Source: UBA2402 sp037139735
Lineage (GTDB): Bacteria; Planctomycetota; Phycisphaerae; Phycisphaerales; UBA1924
Reading direction: 5' to 3'
Assembly (NCBI GenBank): GCA_037139735.1
Contig: JBAXFU010000103.1
Span: forward strand, 1 to 10,948
DNA length: 10,948 nt
A program made the position numbers and the translations under genes. Positions 6,014 through 10,948 of this stretch are shown here, piece by piece. The first letter of the stretch is position 1, and the number at the start of each line of letters is the position of its first letter. The notes under the pieces are model-generated. The model ran no database searches, was not told the DNA's origin, and saw only the letters and a list, made by a program, of their open reading frames with translations.

Positions 6014-8100
6014 GCGCCGGCTCCGGGCGTGGGAGACTCGATGAGGTGGAGCACGCGAAGGAGTTCGGCCACGCTCCACGCCTGCGCGGGGCACCCCTCG
6101 GCGTCGCGAGGTTCCTCGGCGTCGTAGACCTCGCAAATCTGCCGGATCGGCCCGGGGGTGCGGGGTTCGCGGCAGATCTGGTCGAGCAGCGGGCCGACCG
6201 CTTCACGGGCCCGAGCCCGCGCCGAATCGGAGAAGCCGCCGACGCGAAGCGTCGCCTCGGCGTACGGACCGATGAGCCACGGCCAGACGGTGCCGTTGTG
6301 GTACGCGCCGTCGCGCGAGAAGAGGTCGCCCTTGTACCTCGGGCGGTACGCGGCATCTCCCGGCGCCAGCGTGCGGAGGCCCACGGGCGTGAGCAGATGT
6401 CGCCGCACGCACTCGAGCACGCCCGCGTGCAGGTGCTTGCCCAGCGGCGAGTGCGGCAGACTGATCGCGAAGATCTGGTTGGGCCTGATGTGGGTCGAGG
6501 GATCCCATCCCACCACCGAGCCGTCGGATGCCTGGCGAGGCGTCAGGCAATCAAAAAGGCTCTGCGCCTGGGCGTTCCAGAACGCCTTCTCGAAGGATCG
6601 GTCCACCCACGAGGCGATGTCGTCGAGTTCGCGGATGCGGCGGTGCATCGTCGCGGGCAGCAGCGAGCCCACGCGACGCAGGCCGTTGTACCAGAGCGAG
6701 CTGAGTTCCACCGGCTTGCCATGCCGCGGCGTGAAGACGACGCCGTGCCGCTTGGCGTCCATCCACGTGAGCTGCGTGCCCGCATTGCCGGCGCGGATGA
6801 GCCCGTCGGCGGGATCCATCGAGATGTCGAAGGCCGTGCCGTGCTCGTAGGCGTGGATGATGTCGAGGCACGCGCCGGCGATGCGGGAAAGCTCGCCCGA
6901 AGGATCGAGCGGCAGGCGAAGGGCGACGGCCAACTCGCACGCGGCGTTGAGATACCAGAGCGAGGCGTCGGCGGTGTTGTACTCGGCTCGACCGGAGCCG
7001 TCGTCGAAGCAGTTGGGCACCAGCCCGCCCTCGACCAGTTCGGCGAAGGCCTCGAGACACTCCCTGGCCTCGGCCAGGCGTCCCGTGACCACGAGCAGGC
7101 CCGGCAGCGAGATGCAGGTGTCGCGGCCCCAGTCGGAGAACCACGGGTACCCCGCGATGATGCTGGTTCGCGAGGTCGCGGCCGCGACGCCTTGGCCCGG
7201 CGCCCGGGCGGCCAGTCGCCGCACCACGAACTGCGAGGCCGCGCCGAGCAACTTCACCGGCAGGTGGGGTGGCGGCGCATCGGGCCCCTTGAGGGGCTGG
7301 AGTCCTTCGAGTCGCGGCGAGACCAGTTCGACGACCAACTCGAGGGTGGACTCGCCGGCGGGCACGTCCACCCGCCACACCCCAGGCGAATGAAGATCCT
7401 CGAGGCCCTCTTGCCCGCGATCGAGGTCGCGGTCGTACTCGAACCGATTCCACCACTGCGGATCAACCGCGAAACTCGCCTCGCGGCCACCCCCGACCAG
7501 GCGAGCCTGGGCCACGAGATGGCCGCGACGCACGCGAATCGTCGCCCCCTCGACCCCCTCGAGCGACCCGGCGTCGGCCGCATCGCGCCGATCAAGCTCG
7601 TGAAAGTCCCGCAGCGGCATGAAGGGCCGCAGTTCGAATCTCGCGCCCGCGGGCGCGCGCTCCACGCGGTACTGCACGCGGCATGCGTTGGCGTAGGGCG
7701 TCAGCGAGAGTTGTCGCGTGACGGTCATGCCACTGGCCGCATGGCGATACGCCCACACGCACCGCTCGTCGTCTCGGACGAAACGTTCGAGCGACGACAG
7801 GCCGTCGGGGCTGCGGACGTGCCCCTGAAACTCGAAGGTCGAGAGACACAGGCGACGTTCAGCGCCCGCCTGGTTCCAGACGATCCACTCGGCCGCGCCG
7901 TGAAGCGTGACCACGCGGCCGACGGGCGGGCTGCTCGCCGCCACGAGCCACGCGTGGTAGCGTCGCTGCGGAATGCCCGAGGCCGTGCCCATGGCGAATC
8001 CGCCCAGCCCGTTGGTGAGCAGCCATTCGGAGGCGCCCAGGCCGGCCATGGCGGCGGCCGTGAGGGTGGTGGCATCGCAACTGGTGGTCGTGTCGGCCAT
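6010..8100 (-). CDS. Glycogen debranching enzyme (amylo-alpha-1,6-glucosidase, GH133-type)
   Basis: This encodes 696 aa, a usual length for the archaeal/bacterial-type debranching enzyme. The N-terminal domain (about 24-260, GDE_N family) opens with WLLTNGLGGFAMGTASGIPQ and RRYHAWLVAA, hallmarks of the family. The C-terminal (alpha/alpha)6-barrel (about 285-690, GDE_C) carries GYPWFSDWGRDTCISLPG (317-334), NTADASLWYLNA (375-386), QLTWMDAK (443-450), the ELSSLWYNGL segment (465-474) and YHNGTVWPWLIGPYAEA (600-616). It hydrolyses alpha-1,6 branch-point glucose in glycogen in the cytoplasm; there is no signal peptide. The ATG at 8100 is preferred because the family signature begins shortly after it; there is no clear Shine-Dalgarno site, and the frame open above it is a shadow of the upstream gene. 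It begins 29 bases after the PBP2 gene and ends in a GTGA overlap with the binding-protein gene, which suggests a single operon with translational coupling to the latter. Confidence 0.93.
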   Translation of the reverse strand: MADTTTSCDATTLTAAAMAGLGASEWLLTNGLGGFAMGTASGIPQRRYHAWLVAASSPPVGRVVTLHGAAEWIVWNQAGAERRLCLSTFEFQGHVRSPDGLSSLERFVRDDERCVWAYRHAASGMTVTRQLSLTPYANACRVQYRVERAPAGARFELRPFMPLRDFHELDRRDAADAGSLEGVEGATIRVRRGHLVAQARLVGGGREASFAVDPQWWNRFEYDRDLDRGQEGLEDLHSPGVWRVDVPAGESTLELVVELVSPRLEGLQPLKGPDAPPPHLPVKLLGAASQFVVRRLAARAPGQGVAAATSRTSIIAGYPWFSDWGRDTCISLPGLLVVTGRLAEARECLEAFAELVEGGLVPNCFDDGSGRAEYNTADASLWYLNAACELAVALRLPLDPSGELSRIAGACLDIIHAYEHGTAFDISMDPADGLIRAGNAGTQLTWMDAKRHGVVFTPRHGKPVELSSLWYNGLRRVGSLLPATMHRRIRELDDIASWVDRSFEKAFWNAQAQSLFDCLTPRQASDGSVVGWDPSTHIRPNQIFAISLPHSPLGKHLHAGVLECVRRHLLTPVGLRTLAPGDAAYRPRYKGDLFSRDGAYHNGTVWPWLIGPYAEATLRVGGFSDSARARAREAVGPLLDQICREPRTPGPIRQICEVYDAEEPRDAEGCPAQAWSVAELLRVLHLIESPTPGAGA

Positions 8101-8129
8101 GGAGCGTTGTTGGCGATGAAGGGCGGAGG

Positions 8130-10520
8130 TCAGAGGTATCCCTCGGCGATGAGGGCGTGGATGATCTGGTTGGCGATGGGTCCGCTGACCTTGCCGCCAC
8201 TCCCACCGTAGTCGATCACGACGGCGATGGCGTACCGGGGGCGATCCCTGCCCGCCAGCACGACGAACCACGAGTGGTCGCCCTCTTCGAGGATCTCGGG
8301 CTTGGCGGGACCCTGGCCGTCGGGGTCGCGGCCCAGGATGGGCGGCGCGGTGGCCGTGCCCGTCTTGCCCCACACCTGCACGCCCGGGGCGTTGAAGATG
8401 GGCTCGGGGACGTCGTTGAAGGTGAGGGTGCGGCCGGTGGCGTGCGTGCCGTTGACGGCGTTGCGGAGGCCGTCCATCGCCATGCGCACGCCGCGGGGGT
8501 CGAGTCCGATGTCGACTGGCGGCTCGCGACGGGCGCCGCGGACGAGCACCGGATCGATGCGGGTGCCGGCGCGTGCGAGCGTGGCGAAGGCGGAGGCCGC
8601 GTGGAGGGGCGTCCAGGTGACCGGGCCTTGGCCGATGGCCATCTGCATGGCGTCGGGGAGGTCGAGGTCGGAGCCGTCGTCGCGTTGGCCGATCTGACCG
8701 GGGAACTCCGGACCCGCGCCGAGCCGGAATGGGCGGCCGATGCCGAACTCGTGGTAGAGCTTGGTGATCGACTCGGGTCCGAGCCGCTTGCCCATCGTGA
8801 AGAAGAAGACGTTGCACGAGACCATGACCGCGTCGACGCCGTCGAGGTCGTGCCCGAGCAACGCGGTGTGCGTGGTGCCGTAGCGCTTGTAGACGAGGCA
8901 GCGGTAGATCGTCGGCTGATTGGGGATGAGATGCCCGCCGCACGTGATTCGCTCTTCGGGCCGGTAGGTGCCCATGGTGACCGCGCCGGCCAGCACGGGG
9001 GCCTTGATGATCGAGCCGGGCGGGTAGGGTTGCTCCCAGCAGCGGTTGAGGTAGGCCATCGCCACGCGATCCTTGAAGATCGAGTCGGGGTTCTCGCGGA
9101 GGGTGGCCCGCGACCACGTGGGGGTGGTGACGGCCGCGAGGATCTCGCCGCTGTCGACATCGAGCACCACCGCCGCGCCGTGCAGCACGGTGCCGACGGG
9201 TTGGGTCGCGCTTTCCTGCATGTGCCAGGGCTGGACGACGGCCAGGCCCGCCTGCGGGCTCATCGCCGCCTGCACGCGGGCCTGGAGCATGACGTCGAGC
9301 GTGAGCGCGAGGTCGCTGCCCCGAACGGGCGCGACGTGCTGGGTGAGTCCGGTGTCGAGCTTGGTGGTCGAGATGCCTCGCAGGCCGCGGAGCGACATCT
9401 CGAAGGCCTGCTCGACGCCGGCGTCGCCCACGCGATCGCCCTCGAAGTACGCGCCGCGATCGGACTGTCCATCGGCGAAGGCGGCGGCCTCGGCCGCCGG
9501 GTTGGTCGCGAGGAACTCTCGGCGACGGGTCGCGTCGCCCTTGGACGCCCCGCGGCCGGTGGCCGGATCGGCGGCCACATCGCCGAAGATCTTGTCGCGA
9601 AGGCGGCCGATGATGTGCGTCGCCACGCCCTCGAGGGGCACCACCGCTTCATCCTCGGCCCGCAGCGGACCCGGGAGCGAGCGGCGGTCGAGCGCGATCT
9701 CCATCGACTCGTAGGGGTACTCGCGATCGCCGCTGTCGATGACGGTCATCCCGGGAAACGCGGGCAGGGCCAGGGGCGCCGACATCACGCCCGGTTCGAC
9801 CTCCACGGGCTCGATCGCCACCTCCTCGAGCCCCAGGTTGCTGCACGCAAAGCCCGTCTCGTCGCCCACGCGGGCGGCCATCGTGTGCGACTGCCTGAAC
9901 TCGGCGATGGGCGTGGCCGCTCGCTTGCGCACCGCCTCGAGTTGTGCCGGCGTGAGTTGGATGCCCTTGGCCTGCGCTTCGGCGACTTCCTTCTCGACCC
10001 GGCGACGCTCGACCGCCTGCTGCCGCTCGTGCAGTTGCTTCACCACGGCGTCGCGGCGGGCGTCGAGTTCCTGTCGAGGCACCCCCAAGGTGGCGGCAAG
10101 GCGGTCCCAGCCGCGAGCCAGATGCGCCTGCATGGACGGGAGCAGGCGGGCCTGCGCCTCCTCGCGCTGGCGGGGCGTCAGTTCGAGCCAGCCCGTGCGG
10201 CCGTAGGTGCGACGCGCCGCCAAGCGGGCCTGATCGACGGCCCACTCGCCATCGATGACGGCGAAGGAGACCAGAACGTCGTAGCTCGGCCGGTCGTGGG
10301 CCAGCACCCGGCCCTTGCGGTCGACGATGCTGCCCCGCACCGTGGGCGTCCACCGCCGACGAACCAGCCGCGATTCGGCCTCGTCGCGAAGTTCATCCGC
10401 GCGCACCAGCGTCAGGCGGGACAGTTGCACCACCAGCGGCAGCGCAGCAAGGCCCGCCGCCACCAGCAGGAGCAGCAGTCGCCGATGGAACATGCTGGGA
10501 ATCAGGTGGCGAAGGAGCAT
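8130..10520 (-). CDS. mrdA: Penicillin-binding protein 2, peptidoglycan transpeptidase
   Basis: This encodes 796 aa, distinctly longer than E. coli PBP2 (633 aa). One N-terminal membrane segment (about 13-35) anchors it. The dimerisation/pedestal region begins with the conserved RGSIVDRKGRVLA (62-74). Residues 113-205 are a long, charged, helix-prone insert rich in Arg, Glu, Gln and Ala, and 316-365 is another Ala/Asp/Arg-rich insert. The transpeptidase domain follows (about 440-790) with all three class B motifs: SIIK with Ser503 in YPPGSIIK, S568-C-N570 in MVSCNVFFF, and KTGT at 719-722. It cross-links peptidoglycan on the outer face of the inner membrane during elongation, normally with RodA and MreB. 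No rodA or mreCD gene is next to it. The ATG at 10520 gives the longest product; the ATG at 10493 (787 aa) is equally possible since neither has a clear ribosome binding site. The downstream debranching enzyme is probably co-transcribed. Class B PBP is certain; the PBP2 subclass is likely. Confidence 0.92.
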   Translation of the reverse strand: MLLRHLIPSMFHRRLLLLLVAAGLAALPLVVQLSRLTLVRADELRDEAESRLVRRRWTPTVRGSIVDRKGRVLAHDRPSYDVLVSFAVIDGEWAVDQARLAARRTYGRTGWLELTPRQREEAQARLLPSMQAHLARGWDRLAATLGVPRQELDARRDAVVKQLHERQQAVERRRVEKEVAEAQAKGIQLTPAQLEAVRKRAATPIAEFRQSHTMAARVGDETGFACSNLGLEEVAIEPVEVEPGVMSAPLALPAFPGMTVIDSGDREYPYESMEIALDRRSLPGPLRAEDEAVVPLEGVATHIIGRLRDKIFGDVAADPATGRGASKGDATRRREFLATNPAAEAAAFADGQSDRGAYFEGDRVGDAGVEQAFEMSLRGLRGISTTKLDTGLTQHVAPVRGSDLALTLDVMLQARVQAAMSPQAGLAVVQPWHMQESATQPVGTVLHGAAVVLDVDSGEILAAVTTPTWSRATLRENPDSIFKDRVAMAYLNRCWEQPYPPGSIIKAPVLAGAVTMGTYRPEERITCGGHLIPNQPTIYRCLVYKRYGTTHTALLGHDLDGVDAVMVSCNVFFFTMGKRLGPESITKLYHEFGIGRPFRLGAGPEFPGQIGQRDDGSDLDLPDAMQMAIGQGPVTWTPLHAASAFATLARAGTRIDPVLVRGARREPPVDIGLDPRGVRMAMDGLRNAVNGTHATGRTLTFNDVPEPIFNAPGVQVWGKTGTATAPPILGRDPDGQGPAKPEILEEGDHSWFVVLAGRDRPRYAIAVVIDYGGSGGKVSGPIANQIIHALIAEGYL

Positions 10521-10582
10521 CCGTGCGGCCGGATGATAGAGGGGCCGCCCCTCGCCACGGGCCGGTTCCTACGCTTCAATCC
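10521..10582. promoter_or_regulatory. Divergent control region between mrdA and the ABC ATPase gene
   Basis: This short gap must serve both genes. On the minus strand TATCAT (10538 to 10533) differs from the -10 consensus at one position and lies 12 bases before the ATG at 10520, which would mean a very short leader or use of the ATG at 10493. At its centre GAGGGG-CCG-CCCCTC (10539-10553) is a perfect 15-base inverted repeat overlapping the likely promoter area, a reasonable operator candidate. No -35 box is convincing on either strand. Confidence 0.4.
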
Positions 10583-10948
10583 GTGAATCCAGCCCCCGCC
10601 GCAGACGACGTCCTGATTCGCGCCCAAGGCATCAGCAAGCGCTTCGGCATCACGCAGGCGCTCGACCAGGTGACGGTCGAGTTCCGCCGCGGCGAGGTGC
10701 ACGCGCTCATGGGCGAGAACGGCGCGGGCAAGAGCACGCTGGGCAAGACCATCGCGGGGTTGCACCGCCAGGACGCCGGCACCGTCACCGTCGCGGGCCA
10801 CGTGCTGACCCCCGGCGACATCGACGAGGCCTTCGCCAAGGGCATCCGCCTGGTGCACCAGGAGCTCGCCCAGTGCCCCAACCTGTCGGTGGCGGAGAAC
10901 CTCTGCCTGCATGACCTGCCGGTGACCTCCTTCGGGCTGGTCGACCGC
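10583..10948 (+). CDS. Sugar ABC transporter ATP-binding protein, CUT2/RbsA type (partial, cut by window edge)
   Basis: The first 122 codons are present and the frame is open to the window end. The translated part starts an ABC ATPase domain: VLIRAQGISKRFG (10-22), ALDQVTVEFRRGEVHALMGE, Walker A GENGAGKST (44-52), and the Q-loop VHQELAQCPNLSVAENL (91-107). The HQEL...P.LSVAENL wording and GENGAGKST are typical of the tandem-domain ATPases of ribose, xylose and galactose importers (RbsA, XylG, MglA); full-length members are about 500 aa, so most of the gene lies outside. It would energise uptake of a monosaccharide or related solute at the inner membrane. The start is uncertain: GTG at 10583 gives a normal N-terminus but lacks a ribosome binding site, whereas an in-frame GTG at 10523 has AAGGAG five bases upstream but adds 20 atypical residues and nearly abuts the mrdA start. 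The gene is divergent from mrdA. Confidence 0.88.
   Translation, partial: MNPAPAADDVLIRAQGISKRFGITQALDQVTVEFRRGEVHALMGENGAGKSTLGKTIAGLHRQDAGTVTVAGHVLTPGDIDEAFAKGIRLVHQELAQCPNLSVAENLCLHDLPVTSFGLVDR

Noticed and set aside
6014..6136. N-terminal extension of the binding protein
   Set aside because: It is Arg-rich, would bury the lipoprotein signal peptide, and overlaps the debranching-enzyme gene; GTG 6013 has a good ribosome binding site.
5887..8211. A 774-codon open frame on the plus strand
   Set aside because: It is antisense to the debranching enzyme and binding-protein genes, which have clear family motifs; the translation is Arg/Ala/Gly/His-rich without domains. Long antisense frames are expected in GC-rich coding DNA.
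8133..9117. Upstream extension of the debranching-enzyme frame to 1035 codons
   Set aside because: The added 339 residues lie inside mrdA in another frame and are Arg/His/Pro-rich noise; family similarity begins just after the ATG at 8100.
8157..10586. An 809-codon open frame on the plus strand
   Set aside because: It mirrors nearly the whole of mrdA on the other strand, is low-complexity in composition and has no recognisable domain; the three PBP motifs show that the minus strand is the coding one.
1..10948. Search for a defence system, mobile element, CRISPR array or tRNA/rRNA
   Set aside because: No transposase, integrase, direct-repeat array, toxin-antitoxin pair or cloverleaf-like sequence was recognised. 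The PIN domain belongs to the membrane YacL-like family rather than a VapC toxin, since it has four TM segments and a TRAM domain and no antitoxin partner.

Overview
The window is strongly GC-rich bacterial chromosome with tight gene packing and no mobile elements, CRISPR array, rRNA or tRNA that I can see. Several traits point to the Planctomycetota, most likely class Phycisphaerae: a PEP-CTERM-like C-terminus of the 'VPAP...SRRRR' kind, a zinc-ribbon membrane protein carrying the CxxCGYxLxGLxxxxCPECG signature, a secretin-like STN protein with 'W-x-x-NGG' character, and many small lipoproteins. The taxonomic call is inference from protein style, not from a marker gene.

Layout. (1) 83-1021 (+): exported STN/secretin-N-like protein of unknown function. 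(2) 3227-1058 (-): probable three-gene operon of a 76-aa lipoprotein-like protein, a four-TM PIN-TRAM protein (YacL-like) and a 196-aa lipoprotein. (3) 3228-3556: divergent intergenic region holding the only AT-rich spot in the window, including an exact TATAAT. (4) 3557-4276 and 4328-5080 (+): PEP-CTERM-like exported protein followed by a double zinc-ribbon membrane protein. (5) 5081-5123: imperfect hairpin between convergent genes. (6) 10520-5105 (-): probable three-gene operon of penicillin-binding protein 2 (MrdA), a GH133-type glycogen debranching enzyme, and a lipoprotein of the BtuF/FhuD-type substrate-binding family; the last two are joined by a GTGA start/stop overlap. (7) 10583-10948 (+): the first 122 codons of a CUT2/RbsA-type sugar ABC transporter ATPase, cut by the window edge.

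How they fit together. Most products act at or in the cell envelope: peptidoglycan transpeptidase, lipoproteins, exported proteins, membrane PIN-TRAM and zinc-ribbon proteins, and transport components. The debranching enzyme is the cytoplasmic exception, in storage polysaccharide metabolism. The PBP2-debranching enzyme-binding protein grouping has no obvious pathway logic and may be only a lineage-specific arrangement. I do not see a defence, secretion or biosynthetic system that would qualify as a new multi-gene system; the second-look items below are modest.
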